DNA from: Dermatemys mawii
Taxonomy: Eukaryota > Chordata > Testudines > Dermatemydidae
Length of the DNA: 64,000 bases
Assembly (NCBI GenBank): GCA_007922305.1
Contig: ML677335.1
Coordinates: forward strand, 41,912,949-41,976,948
Reading direction: 5' to 3'
A program made the position numbers and the translations under genes. The first letter of the stretch is position 1. Each line of letters starts with the position of its first letter. Shown here one piece after another: positions 1 to 11,080 of this stretch. Under the pieces are notes generated by a model that ran no database searches, was not told the origin of the DNA, and saw only the letters and a program-made list of their open reading frames with translations.

Positions 1-949
1 GGCTTGAGGAAGAGGGAAGGGCTGAACAAATGGAAGTTTTCATCTGTTTCAATTATTCAGAGTAACGATAGAAGGGATTATAATCTTCTGTTATCGCTGA
101 GGCTGGAAATCTGCCATGTTGCCTCTACAACTGTCTGCTGGGATTAGGATTCAAACTGTGACCATTAATCCCCTTGAGCTGGCAGTTCTTGATGTGTCCA
201 TGACACAGCAGTGCTGCCCCTGCCAGGAAATCATCCTCTCCACTCCCAGCATCAAGGAGCATATTGCTAGGAGTCGAAGCCTGGCCCCACCAGATGTAGC
301 TGACAAAGTAAAAGTGCCTCTGGCCTTGCAATGGTGTTTGCAGTGTTATTTGACCATAGGAAGTTGTAGTAGACAGAGCTTCAGATGCTGCCTCTATCAG
401 GGTACACGGATTAAAAAAACCCAAAATCCACGGCAGTTAGTCTCGGAGCCCAGGTCTATGGACTTGGGCTCAGGCTACAGCACTGTAACTAGTAGTGTAG
501 ACGTTCCTGCTAGGACTGGAGCTCTGAGACCCACACTCCTCGCCAGGTTCAGAGCCTGAGCAGGATCTCTCATGCCATACACAAGCCTGAGTTTGTCAAT
601 CCGGGCTCTGAGACTTGCTGCCAGGGGTTTTAAAACACAGTGTAGATGCACCCTCAATGGATCACCCTTTTCCTTCCAAGATGCAGAACTCCACCCCAGC
701 TTTTCTCCTCCCAGGGTTTGGTAGCACAGAAGCATTTCCATCAGCTCATGCAGCACATGGAAGAGCCCAGTAGCATTCACTCTCCTCCTCTGGCCCCTGG
801 CTGCTGCCATTAGGGACATCCCACTCTCATTCATTTGCCTTACAGCAGCTTGGAGCAGCTCCGGCAGAGCTTGACAGTGACACCTCATTGTGCTAGAGCT
901 GCCTATACGCATTAAAAGAAAGCCCGGATCCAAAGGGCTAAAATCTAAC
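1..949. other. Intron sequence of DUSP29, nothing recognised
   Basis: This stretch lies upstream of the DUSP29 terminal exon and should belong to the preceding intron. Open frames of up to about 150 codons occur on both strands, but none resembles a known protein family or shows paired splice signals. I see no repeat family here that I can name. Confidence 0.5.
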
Positions 950-1083
950 CAGAGAAGACAAACAGGGTGGGATGAAAGGAACTGTCATCCCCAGATGAGA
1001 TACAGGGGGATTAAGTGATTTGTCCAAGGTCACACTGGAAGTCTGAGGCAAAGCAAGGAACTAACTACTGAGTCATCCTTCCT
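950..1083 (-). repeat. MIR-like SINE fragment
   Basis: The block reads like the reverse complement of the MIR core and 3' part: a GATGAG...GGGGGATTAAGTGA segment is followed by TTGTCCAAGGTCACACTGG and a degenerate tail. The match is from memory of the consensus and both ends are ragged. Confidence 0.6.
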
Positions 1084-1095
1084 CTCTGGCCCCTC

Positions 1096-1195
1096 GTATT
1101 CATAGAATCCAAGGACTGGAAGGGACCACGAGAGTTCATCTAGTCCAGCCCCCTGCACTCATGGCAGGACTAAATATTGTATTACTAAGTATTGG
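1096..1195 (-). mobile_element. CR1 LINE 3' end, truncated
   Basis: The sequence starts with the CR1 3'-terminal repeat read in reverse (TTCATAGAATCC). The usual anti-sense CR1 tail follows: ACTGGAAGGGACCACGAGAG, then CATCTAGTCCAGCCCCCTGC. Only about 100 bp of the non-coding 3' end remain, as is normal for 5'-truncated CR1 copies in birds and reptiles. Confidence 0.8.
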
Positions 1196-1439
1196 GAGTG
1201 AGCAACTGGACACATCCTTTTCATCCTCCGGGAGGGCAGGAGTATCTGGTTCATCAGCACCTTGCTGGCACTGGTCCCCCGCCTCTGAATTCTACCCCCT
1301 ACCCAGAGAGCAAATACTCCTGGATTCAGCAGAATTAGTGAAGCATAGTAAATCCTGGATCAGAGGGAGCCCAATAAAAGGGAGGCTGCAGCTTGGCTTT
1401 GCTGGCAGTAAACTGGCAATCCTTCAGTTGTTAAAGCAT

Positions 1440-1600
1440 TAGGAGATCCAGATTCTATAGTGGGACTCACTGGGTGACTGTGGACAAGTCACTTGACCTC
1501 TCTGTGCTTCAGAGTTCCTGCCTGTACAAGAGGATGGTATTTACCTGCCCTGCAGGTAAAGCGTATTCATGGCTGTGAAGCACTAAGATCTCTGGGCAGA
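1440..1600 (+). repeat. MIR SINE next to the DUSP29 exon
   Basis: The order of motifs matches the MIR consensus in the forward sense: GGGTGACTGTGGACAAGTCA, CTTGACCTCTCTGTGCTTCA, a GATGGTATTTACCTGCC segment and a GTGAAGCACTAAGATC end. It ends about 75 bp before the splice acceptor of the DUSP29 exon, so it lies close to the branch-point region. Confidence 0.7.
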
Positions 1601-1676
1601 AGGCCCAGAGAAGGGGAGAGTGTTTATTATTGGTAGATCTTAAAACTTTCTCTGTATTTGTTCTCCTCTCATGCAG

Positions 1677-1924
1677 ACAAGATCTTGGTTCATTGTGCCA
1701 TGGGACGCAGCCGATCCGCCACCTTGGTCTTGGCTTACCTGATGATATACAAGAACATGACAGTGGTCGATGCCATTGAGCAAGTGCTGCGGCACCGATG
1801 CATCCTCCCAAACCGCGGCTTCCTGAAACAGCTGAGAGAACTGGACATAAAGCTGGCTCTGGAGAGGACAAATGCCAAGAACGGCATCCAAGCCAATGGA
1901 GAGGAGCATGGCAAAGAGATATAG
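1677..1924 (+). CDS. DUSP29: Dual specificity phosphatase 29, terminal coding exon
   Basis: This exon encodes the C-terminal part of a small dual-specificity protein phosphatase. The catalytic signature [10 protein letters not shown] is present, with the nucleophilic Cys, the P-loop and the invariant Arg of the HCx5R motif. After it come the helical [16 protein letters not shown] segment and [13 protein letters not shown], and the product ends NGEEHGKEI. The [13 protein letters not shown] block and acidic tail match DUSP29 (formerly DUPD1) better than its neighbour DUSP13, as I remember both. The exon opens after a pyrimidine-rich tract and CAG at 1674-1676; the first two bases complete a split Asp codon. 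The stop is TAG at 1922-1924. The N-terminal half, with the general-acid Asp, must lie in exons beyond the left edge. DUSP29 is reported as a muscle-expressed phosphatase. The gene converges on KAT6B, as in human. Confidence 0.92.
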
Positions 1925-2335
1925 CATTCCTCATGCCCTGGGGTTACTGCTACCTAGCAAGAGAAAACTGGAGTTGGAAAACAATACTGTCAAAAGGCTT
2001 TTGTTAGAAGTCCAGAGGGAAGAATCAATAGCATTTGAAATGCCTTAAAGGGAATCTAAATTTGGAGATAGATAAATGGAGAGGGGAAGCAATCTCGTTA
2101 GGGAGTGTAACACAGAATCCCCTCGTTTTAGTGCTCTTCTTCGGGGCTCTGCTGTACAGATGGGGAAAGAGGAGGGATTTGTGATGGAAAGCAGTGGCTC
2201 TCTACGAACTATAGGGGTGGTGCCCACTGGGTAATGGATGGGATAAGTGTGTAAATGGATGAACTGCGATTCAGATGGTGGAGTGAGGAGGTGACTCCTG
2301 CTGCCCTATTACAATAAATGTTGAACAGTTGTTAT
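1925..2335 (+). other. DUSP29: DUSP29 3' untranslated region
   Basis: Sequence from the stop codon to about 15 bases past an AATAAA hexamer. The end is inferred from the poly(A) signal and the TTGTTATTATAATA stretch after it; no transcript evidence is available. Confidence 0.55.
2313..2318 (+). promoter_or_regulatory. DUSP29: Poly(A) signal of DUSP29
   Basis: A canonical AATAAA hexamer lies 390 bp after the stop codon and is followed by a T-rich GTTGTTATTAT stretch. It is the first canonical signal downstream of the coding end on this strand. Confidence 0.65.
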
Positions 2336-2689
2336 TATAATACCCTTTATGAGGGGCTAGTTTATCCTACAGCAAACCCAATGTAAAGCCTAACACATTT
2401 ACTTAAATATAACCACCCCATGGCACAACATACATTTGTTATGTCACAAGGTGTTAGCTGAATAAGGAAGCATGAGCCCAGCTTCACCTGTGTTGCCTGG
2501 GGTTAGCAGAACCTTTCTACATGGTCACGCACCCCGTGATAACTGCAAAGTCAGCACTCGCTAGCTTGAGAGTCCATGCTGTAGGATCTAGAGAGAAGGA
2601 TAGGAGACCCAATCAGCCTTGCAAAGCCGGAGCCAGAACCCATCGCTGCAATCCTCCTTTAAACTAACTGGGGTGGGATATATGGGCAG
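2336..2689. other. Intergenic, nothing recognised
   Basis: Start of the gap between DUSP29 and KAT6B. No repeat family or coding signal could be named. Confidence 0.4.
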
Positions 2690-3380
2690 TGGGTGAAGCT
2701 TCCTCCTTGTCCTGCCTCTTCTGCTTGTGGCCTCACCCAGACTCAACCCATGCTCCACCCTGCTTGGCCCTCCTGCTGCATCTCTCCTCACCCCCCTGCC
2801 CACTGCGAGACCCATCCCATGAACTTCCCCAAATGCCAATCCCTGCATCCCCACTGCCTCTCACCTTCTCACCCACAGCCAGTCACCTCCTCACTCCACC
2901 ATCCACCATGTCTCTGCTCACCATGATACCCTGCACCCACTGCTGCTCACCTCCCAACTCCACCACCCACTGCAAGAACCCTCCCGCCGACTGCATCTCT
3001 CCTCACCCCCGCAGCTGCCACTCGCCTCCTCACTCCACCACATCCCTCCTCATCCCCTGCCTGCCGCTACTCGCCTCATTTCACTGCCTGCCGTGAGACC
3101 CACCTGCCCAAGCATCATTCACCTCCACACTCCAATGCCCACTGCATCCCTCCGCACTCCTCCACCTGCTGCAAGAGCCCCCTGCCTGCTGTGTCTCTCT
3201 TCACCCACCACTCACCTCCTCACTCCCTGACCTGCCACTGCTCACCTCCTCATTTCCCCACAACACCTAGCCTGCCATGCCTCTCCTCCCGCCAATACCG
3301 CTCACCTCCTCACTCCACCACTTGCCACGAGACACCCCCTCTCACCCACTACATCCCTCCTCACCCTCCACACTCATGGG
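2690..3380 (+). repeat. C-rich diverged tandem array
   Basis: About 0.7 kb is made of imperfect copies of a motif close to CTCACCTCCTCACTCCACCA followed by a variable CTGCNNNGAGACCC part. CACCTCCTCACTCC-type words recur near 2884, 3023, 3223, 3303 and elsewhere. The strand is strongly C-rich and G-poor. Long open frames across it translate the repeat and are not genes. It looks like an old minisatellite with no intact higher-order unit. Confidence 0.7.
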
Positions 3381-6300
3381 GGAGGGGAAGGGAGGCAGCA
3401 AGCAGCTGGGACCTCCAGCGGGGGATGGGGTGCATGGAGGGGTGGGCAGTAGAGGAAGAAGACTCACCAGGGGGCAGCGGTGGGACCCTCGGTGAAGAGG
3501 TGCGGCCATCGCAGACCAGGCGTCCAGCAGCAGGTCACTGGCGGCTGCACCCATGGAGGCTTAGCCTCTCCTGGCCTATTATATCCACCACCCATGGCGG
3601 GCTGGGAAAAAAGAGACTTTGGGTTTAGCTCCCTGTCCACAAGCACAGGCTCCCTTCAGACCTTCAAAATCCTAAAGCCAGCCCTGTTGGAAATGAGCCA
3701 CCACTGTAACACACGGTGCCTACTGCAGTTCCATCTATTGAGGCAATTATCCTTTGACGAGGCCAAAAGCAGACATTTATGGGAAGGGTCAGAGATACGA
3801 TTTGTATCTAATCCGGAGAAAATACAATTCACTTTGTTTAAGTGTTTGCCATTCTCAGTCTGCTTCTTCAAAGAATGGCCAGTTTTTACTCTCTTCACAG
3901 CTTCCCAGCTACTACCACATCCCTGTCTGATTTGATTTGCCAGAATACAGTTGAGTATAATCATTGAGAACAGCTTGGAGGCTGGCCCGCAGCGGGTGTC
4001 ATGCACCAAACATACTCTAAGTGATGGGGTGCAAGTCACCTGGAAAATGTAGCTATGCTCCAGCATCCTAAAGTTTGAATCTATTCTTTGAACATGCAGT
4101 AGTGAGCGCCAGCCGGATATGATTTGGTTTGGTTTGGTAAACCGATTCTGAGCAGCTGTTTGTCGCTCATAAGGCCTCTTACTGTCAACTTTCTTTCAAT
4201 TGCTTTTGGGGAGCTAACTTCCAGAATAGCACTACAAATGGGAACATTCGAGATGACATCAGACCTCGCAAACTTCTCAACCGGTAGCAACAGTGAGCAG
4301 TGACCAAGGCTATTACCCATTGCTACAGCCCCCCACTGTAGAACATGAAGAGACACCCCCCTCTCCAACATGAAGAGCAGGAGATTTGTCATAACTGAGT
4401 CTGGGGAGCCAATGAAGCATGACGAGCTCCCGCCACTGCTGCATGATCAGTGCCACTGGCTACCCCTCTTTCAGCTTCTTTACCGGTTACTGCAAAGTCC
4501 ATTTCCTTCCCCCATCTCTTCTCCCCAGCCCCTCAGGGCAGAGGAGTGTTGTGTTCTAGATTTTCTTTTTTTCCAATATACACGTGCAGTTTGCAATATA
4601 TTTAGGGTAGAAGAGGCAAGGTCAAAGCAATACATTTCACACTGAGAGTGGAAGGCAGCAAGGTTTGGGATGGCCCTTTGCTCCTGCAGGAGCTCATTCC
4701 ACAGTCTCAGCCCAGCCCCTGGGAAGCTCCCTCCCCTTTATCCTTATTGTAGAAGGTTTCACTTTGCCTCAGAAGAGAAGTTGCTCAGGTAACCCTCCCA
4801 TTTCCTGCTGAAGCAAAGCTGTTCGGCAGAGTGATGCTTTGGAGAACTAGTAGGGACAGTCCCACCTGCCCTTGGAAGGCGCACAGCCGAGTGTGTCAGA
4901 GCAGCATGAAGCCTCTTGTCTGAATCGCCAATGCGGCTGGATGCCATGCCAGCACCAGTAACTAAAATCCCTTGTCCACCTCCTGCTTGCTAGGAACCTT
5001 TGCTTCCCACTCTGGGATGAGGACCTGGCCACCCTGGTCCCTGCAGGATTCTTGTCATTCGCTATATCAGCAGGTGAAGGCGAGAACAGCACTCGGGCTC
5101 CAGCTGGTGTAAAATGTGACAGTCATCACTTTCATGGGTAGGCCACTGTGAACGTATCTAGCCTGTGCGCCAGTTCCTCCTCAGTCCCCCAGACAACTGC
5201 TGCTTCCAGTTTAGCGCCTCGGTCATAATCATCAAAGTCAGGAATGGATCCACACACGCACCTATGTTGCACACTGCATTGCCAGCCATCTGCCACCAGG
5301 ACACTCAGGGACAATGCAGCTTCTAGAGCCCAGCATGAAGTATGCCAGAGCCAAGCACAAAGGATTCTCAAGTGGATCGGGCTGTAGAAGGAACTTCTGG
5401 AGGACAGGAGATGACTTCAGAATGTAAAAACTTTAGGAAATGTTGCAATTGCTTCCTCTTTAATAACACTTCAAACCACCTCCTGTTCCAACCATCCACT
5501 CCCACCCAAAATCCTACCCCAGCAGAGCTTTCTATAAGAAGGAGCCAGAGACTTCATGAAGTGCAACTGAGATGTTACCATTCCCAAGCTATTTTACATG
5601 GAAGGTGTTCAGATGCTACAGTGATGGGAAACAGCACAAACCCCCCCAAAATAGATCAATTAAATCATATACAAAGTGCATGCCGGAGGGTTTCCTGACC
5701 TGGAAGCTGGGCAGCCAGCCAGCCATCTCATTTGTGCCACTCCCTGGCTTCTCTGTTTCTACTCTCTTCACGTGACAAGCTCCAGCAGAGCAGCATGCAG
5801 AGAACACACAGATGAAGTGGGTTGCGCTCTCATTCAGCTTTTGGAACAGGGGACAAAAAACAAAATAAAAATCCAACAGCAACAAAACCATCACACGCAC
5901 GACATCTCCTGCGCAGGTCAGGAGCACAGCAAAAAATAGGAAATACAAATATTGCCAAAATACACAACTGCCAAAATTACACACAGCACATCTCTTGTAT
6001 GTTGCGCCATCTAGTTTTAACAGGCTCTTGCTAAATGTTTGAAGTGTCCAAATGTCAGAAGGCTCGCTCCTAACGAGCTTAAAGATTCTTTCTGCCACAC
6101 GATTGACTGGGATACAAGACAATGAACCAAATTAGGAGAGAAATTCGTCCCCTTATTGCTATGGGCTTTGTTCTTCTGGAGCAGCACTTGAAACAAATTT
6201 AACTGTTCAAACAATATACATTCTCTCTCTTGAGCAAACTGCTATTTCCTTTGGGCTGCTAAGGAGTGGCTTATGCTTAACATTATAAACAACCACACTT

Positions 6301-7124
6301 CAAATAAAAACAGTTTTAATGAGGTTCTGCATGTCTGCTTTTTTAAAGAGAAAAACACACTGGAGAGACAGTTTAGGTTAACCTGAGGATGGAAAATAAA
6401 ATATTTACAAAATACCATATTGTTTTCATTATCCAAGACGGAGCTGTTTCTACGCGCTCAGTTATAACTGTTTATATTCACAAACAAGGAGCTGGGCTTG
6501 GACCACAGTACGAAACATTACTATGCTCAAACATGGCTGCCAACAATCTTATTAACTGACCAGAAAAGGCATCAATCCGCTCTGCTCACCAAACCCTATT
6601 CAGCATTGTGTCACCTAATACTAGCACTGGATACTACATTCAGAAATGGTAAAAGTTTGAAGCATATACCAGATCTTGATGTTTTTCCACCTAGCCAAGA
6701 CAAAAAAATACCTAAAACAAACCACATTTCTTCCATACCTTATTGATACCGTCAAAGGGACACAATCAACACCCTCTCCTCAGGAGTTTGCTCGTCTAAC
6801 TCAAGATTTCAGTTAGAGAAAGGCTCATCTTTATGGCCCAGGGAAATAATTGACTCACAGCACAGGAAACCAAAGCACTTTCTTCTTCTGTACCAAGTGA
6901 ACCACAAATTAGGGTATTGCAGGGAGGCTGTGGAATCAAAGCAGAGACAGTGAGCTGAAAGTGGGACGCAGCATCTCAAGCAGACGGGGCACTTTCTGTC
7001 TTTGAAGACAGAGAGAAGCTGCTCTTTTGGGAAGTCTCAGGAAAGAGGAAGAGCCATATCACTTTCCTGAGGAGACTTGTCTTGAACTGAGTTCCTGTAG
7101 GCACTGCTCATGGACTTTACAAAC
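3381..7124. other. Intergenic, nothing recognised
   Basis: Nearly 3.7 kb between the C-rich array and the Harbinger element. Open frames of 100-168 codons occur on both strands, for example at 3480-3935, 4081-4392 and 5616-6122, but none has a recognisable domain, a homologous splice structure or family resemblance. Some of it is probably old repeat DNA too diverged to name by eye. Confidence 0.4.
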
Positions 7125-7127
7125 TGA

Positions 7128-7158
7128 GGCCTTGGTTACACTGGCACTTTATAGCACT
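7128..7158 (+). repeat. Harbinger left terminal inverted repeat
   Basis: Begins GGCCTTGGTTACACTGGCAC and pairs imperfectly with the right end; a TTATAGC word recurs at matching distance in both termini. Confidence 0.85.
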
Positions 7159-7535
7159 ATAAAGCTGCCAGGAGTGCTATAACCTCCTACCCGTCCTCAC
7201 TGGCGAGGCACGTGGAGCACTATAACCTCGGAGTTATAGCGCTACTGGTAATCCACCTCTGCACGGGGAGTAAGGGCTGTAGCGCTGCTGCTCTAGCGCT
7301 ACGGCGGGAATGTGGACACCCACTGCGCATTAATTGGCCTCCAGCCCGTCCCACAATTCCCGTTCGAGCCACTCTGGTCATCACTTGCAAACTCTTTTGT
7401 CCTGTCCTCAGGTGACCACACGTCAGACCCGCCCTTTAAATTTCCAGGGAAATTTGAAAATCCTCTTCCTGTTTGCTCCAGCCAGGCGTGGAGTGCTCTT
7501 CAGGCAATCTTTGCAGGTGACCATTTTGCTTCGCC

Positions 7536-9165
7536 ATGACTCCACACGCCATGCCTCCTCGCGATAGGCGATCCCCAGCGTGGAGCAATAGCGATGTGCT
7601 TGACCTCATCAGTTGGGGGGAAGAGGCTGTTCAGTCTCAGCTGCGGTCTAGCCGCAGAAACTATGATAAACATGGCCAGATATCACGGGCCATGATGGAA
7701 AGAGGCCATGAGCGGGACACGCTGCAGTGCCAGGTAAAAGTCAAGGAGCTTAGGAACGCGTATCACAAAGCCCGTGAGGCAAAAAGCTGCTCCGGGGCAG
7801 CGCCGGTGACTTGCAGATTTTATAAGGAGCTGCACGCGATACTTGGTGGTGATCCTATGTGCACTCCATCGACCACCACGGACACTTCCCAGCCCACCAG
7901 TGAAGGGCGGGGCGGGGCAGGGAAGAGGAGAACGAAGAGGAGGAGGAGGCGGCGGCAGCGATAGCAACCCAGGGCACGGAGGAGTCCCAGGACACATGCA
8001 GCCAGGAGCTCTTCTCAAGCCAGGAGGAGGGCAGCCAGCCACAGCCTCTGGTGGTTGTGGGGGGCAGGGCAGCAGCAGATTGCTGAGGTAAAGCTGCTTT
8101 TCTATGGGGAAGGCAGGCAGCTTGGGCGAGGGTGGAAAGGGATGCTTGCATGCTTGCCTACATGTGGAATAGTGCACTGATGTAGTCTATCACATCTTGG
8201 TAATCGTCATCTCTTTAAAGGTGTCAATAAGAGCGCTTGCAATGCACCTGTGCAGATTTCTTGGGAGAGCCTGCGTGGCCCCCGTCCCGGTCCCGGTCAC
8301 TAGTCCCTGCCACTGTGCTATGAGTGGTGGGGGGAGCATTGCTGCACAGAGGCAAGTTGCATATGGCCCTGAGCGGAAGCCGCATCTCATTAGAATCCCC
8401 TCCCTTTCTTCCTCGGTCACCCGCAGCTGCAAGATATCTTCCAGGACGAACACCTACGGAGAATGTTGTGACAGTGTTCAGAGTAGGGTTCCCGCCACTT
8501 CCCTACACTCCCCCCCAGCCATAGCACAGCATGGCAGGGAAACAATCATTCCCCCTGCATCTGGGGAGGACTCACCATGGCAGGGGCTCCATTGTTGTCT
8601 GTGTGCTCTCTGTGGGACAGGCAAACGGGGAATGCAGGGGAATCATCGGCATGTCTGCTGTTTACAAGGGTGCCTCTGTTAAATGTTTCATTTCCTCTGT
8701 GTAGGATTGACATTGAGCCCTGTGCCATCGCTGTTATCAACAGCTGGCAGGCTGAGGCGACTGAGGAAGAGGCCACGAAAGAGCAAAGAGGATCTAGTAC
8801 AGCACGTAATGCAACAGGCTATAATGGAGAATCGAATTGCACAGAGGTGGAGGGAGAATGAGAGCAAGTTGAGGGAGAAGGCACGCCAGGAGAACGCGAT
8901 TCACCAGCAGGAAACCACCGATAAGCTGTTCTCATTACTGCAGCTTCAATTAGAGACTATGCAGCAGATTGCCACCATTCAGGAGAAGAAGCACCACGCT
9001 CACCACCCCCTTTATCAGTTGCCCCAAAACCCTTCCCCTTATGGCCCTCTGTCCCCTCCGGGCCACTATCATCAGCTACCTAGTTATTACCACCCACAGC
9101 TGCCTCCAACCCCCCTCTCTTCACCGACCAACCTCCAAACCCAGGAGCCTTATCCACTGCACTGA
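7536..9165 (+). pseudogene. Harbinger SANT/Myb-like DNA-binding protein, frameshifted
   Basis: The first exon opens at an ATG at 7536, with a second Met at 7551 that gives the family-like start MPPRDRRSPAWS. It encodes a trihelix-type SANT domain: PAWSNSDVLDLISWGEE, then QCQVKVKELRNAYHKA, then TCRFYKELHAILGG. This partner protein binds DNA and helps bring the nuclease into the nucleus in known Harbinger systems. After about 7900 the frame breaks inside a G-rich run; a Glu/Ala-rich stretch typical of the family then continues in another frame to a TGA at 8084. A GTAAAG donor at 8088 and a CTCTGTGTAG acceptor ending at 8704 suggest an intron. The second part (8705-9165) encodes a Lys/Arg- and Gln-rich coiled segment starting near RLRKRPRKSKEDLVQ and ends with a Pro/Tyr-rich tail. 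At least one frameshift makes it a pseudogene. Confidence 0.8.
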
Positions 9166-9500
9166 ACCCCTAATAACAGGTCTTATTGCTCTCTGGAAAT
9201 GGGGTTCGGAGGACACGGCCACTCCAAGGGCATTGGAAATTATGAGACCCAGACATATTCCAATCTCTGACTGACCCCATCCCACCCCAATTGCACCTCC
9301 TCCCGCTTCCCCCACACATTCTTCATAAACTTTTCTTTCAGCAACTGAAGTAGCTGTTGAATAAATGAGTTGTCTTTTTAATAAATGGGTTTCTTTATTA
9401 ATGGCTACAGAAAACCAAATGCCTTTTCCTATTAAAAGAATTAACCCTCTCTCCCTCTGCACTTCCCATTAGAACTGGCTTTCAGCCTCAAAATGCTCCC

Positions 9501-10871
9501 TCAAGGCATCCCTGATCCTGCAGCCTCACGCTGGTCCCCTCTAAGAGCCCTGCTCTCTGGCTGTGCATATGTGGCCTCCAGGTGTTGAACCTCCGAGGAC
9601 CATGCCTGAGTAAAGCCTTCGCCCTTCCGCTCACAAAGATTATGTAGGGCACAGCATGTGGAAATAACTGCGGAGATACTTCCCTCAGCCAAATCTAGCT
9701 TCCCATAAAGACAGCGCCAGCGCACTTTGAGACGGCCAAAAGCACATTCCACAGTCATTCGACACCGGCTAAGCCTGTAGTTGAACCTTTCCTGGCTGCT
9801 GTCCAGGCTCCCTGTGTATGGTTTCATGAGCCAGGGCATTAAAGGGTAAGCGAGGTCGCCAAGACTCACGATAGACATTTTGACTTCCCCCACGGGGGTC
9901 CTCTGGTCTGGGAAAAAAATCCCGGCTTGCATCTTCTTGAACAGGCCGGTGTTGCAGAAGATGCGTGCTTCATGCACCTTTCCAGACCAGCCTGCATTAA
10001 TGTCAGTAAAACGCCCACGGTGGTCCACAAGCACCTGGAAAACCATGGAGAAGTATCCCTTTCAGTTAACATACTCCTCTGATAGGTGGTCGGGGGCCAG
10101 AATAGGTATATGGGTCCCATCTATCACCCCTCCACAGTTAGGGAAACCCATTTCTTCAAAGCCAGTCATGATGTCATGCACGTTACCAAAAGTCACGATT
10201 TTCCGCAGCAGGATGCGATTAATGGCCCTGCACACTTGCATCAACACAACTCCAGTGGTTGACTTTCCCACCCCAAAGTGGTTGGCCACCGATCGGTAGC
10301 TTTCTGGGGTGGCCAGCTTCCAGATTGCAATAGCCACCTGCTTCTCCACCGTGAGGGCAGCTCTCAATCTGGTGTCCTTGCGCCGCAGGGCAGGGGCGAG
10401 TTCAGCACACAGTCCCATGAAAGTGGCTTTTCTCATGCGAAAGTTTTGCAGCCACTGCTCATCATCCCAGACTTCCATGACGATGCGATCCCACCACTCA
10501 GTGCTCGTTTCCCATGCCCAGAAGTGGCGTTCAACGGCTGTAAGTATGTCCGTTAGTGAGACAAGCAGTTTCGTGTCAAATGCGTTCATTGCCTCGATCT
10601 TGTCTTCAGACCCATCACTGTCATCTCTCATGTCAAGGATTAACTCCATTGCACACTGAGATGTGCTGGCAACAGTCGTCAGCATGTTCCTCAGCAGTTC
10701 GAGATTCATTGCGGCAGATGAAAATGGAAGACGGAGCGCGCCTTGCTGAAACTGTTGAAAGATAGTGCCTGAGGTGGATGGAAACACAGGGATTGCTGGG
10801 ATATGATGCAAAGCATCACGGAGAGTTGGAACAGGATGCAGTATGCCCCGCAAGCGACGCCCCCTTACCAC
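9501..10871 (-). pseudogene. Harbinger DDE nuclease (HARBI1-like), one in-frame stop
   Basis: Two open segments, 10062-10871 and 9501-10046, lie in the same frame and are separated only by a TGA at 10062-10064. Family members usually have Arg in this position, so a CpG-type change of CGA to TGA is likely (inference). The protein shows the helix-turn-helix region (YRSVANHFGVGKSTTGVV), the first catalytic Asp in GVIDGTHIPI and the third acidic residue in RMTVECAFGRLKVRWR. The second catalytic position reads KVHEARIF where relatives carry HDAR, an Asp-to-Glu change. C-terminal features include CCALHNLCE. It would cut and paste the element together with the SANT partner encoded convergently. The stop and the altered acidic residue suggest it is inactive. 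Confidence 0.88.
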
Positions 10872-11046
10872 AAGGCATTGCGCCAGATTGGGAAGAGGTG
10901 CTCTGTGGGATACTACCCTAATGCGCTGCCCTTAATGCCTCCTGAAGTGCAACAAATGTGGCCATGCTATACCGCTGGCGCATCTAAGTGTGGACATGCG
11001 ATAGCGCTATATCTATTGCTGTATATGGGGACTGCTATAACCAAAA

Positions 11047-11077
11047 GCGCTATAATTCTGTAAGTGTAACCATACCC
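11047..11077 (-). repeat. Harbinger right terminal inverted repeat
   Basis: Ends TAAGTGTAACCATACCC and is the imperfect reverse complement of the left terminus; it is followed directly by the TGA target duplication. Confidence 0.85.
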
Positions 11078-11080
11078 TGA

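Larger units (their letters stand above)
7128..11077 (-). mobile_element. Near-complete PIF/Harbinger DNA transposon
   Basis: A 3,950 bp element with imperfect terminal inverted repeats of about 30 bp. The left end starts GGCCTTGGTTACACT and the reverse complement of the right end starts GGGTATGGTTACACT. A 3 bp TGA flanks each end (7125-7127 and 11078-11080), matching the 3 bp TNA-type target duplication of the superfamily. Inside are two convergent genes typical of Harbinger elements: a SANT/Myb-like DNA-binding protein on the + strand and a DDE nuclease on the - strand. Both carry inactivating changes, so the copy is probably dead though fairly young. The strand given is that of the nuclease. 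Confidence 0.9.

Noticed and set aside
475..933. 152-codon open frame on the - strand upstream of the DUSP29 exon
   Set aside because: No recognisable motif, no splice signals suiting an extra exon, and it lies on the strand opposite to DUSP29 in presumed intron.
2689..3096. 135-codon frame rich in Pro, Ser, His and Cys
   Set aside because: It is the translation of the C-rich tandem array; open frames arise from lack of stops in the repeat.
4081..4392. 103-codon frame on the - strand
   Set aside because: No domain, no homolog known to me and no exon signals; treated as chance.
7683..8177. 164-codon Pro-rich frame on the - strand
   Set aside because: Antisense shadow of the Harbinger SANT gene and its Glu/Ala-rich stretch.
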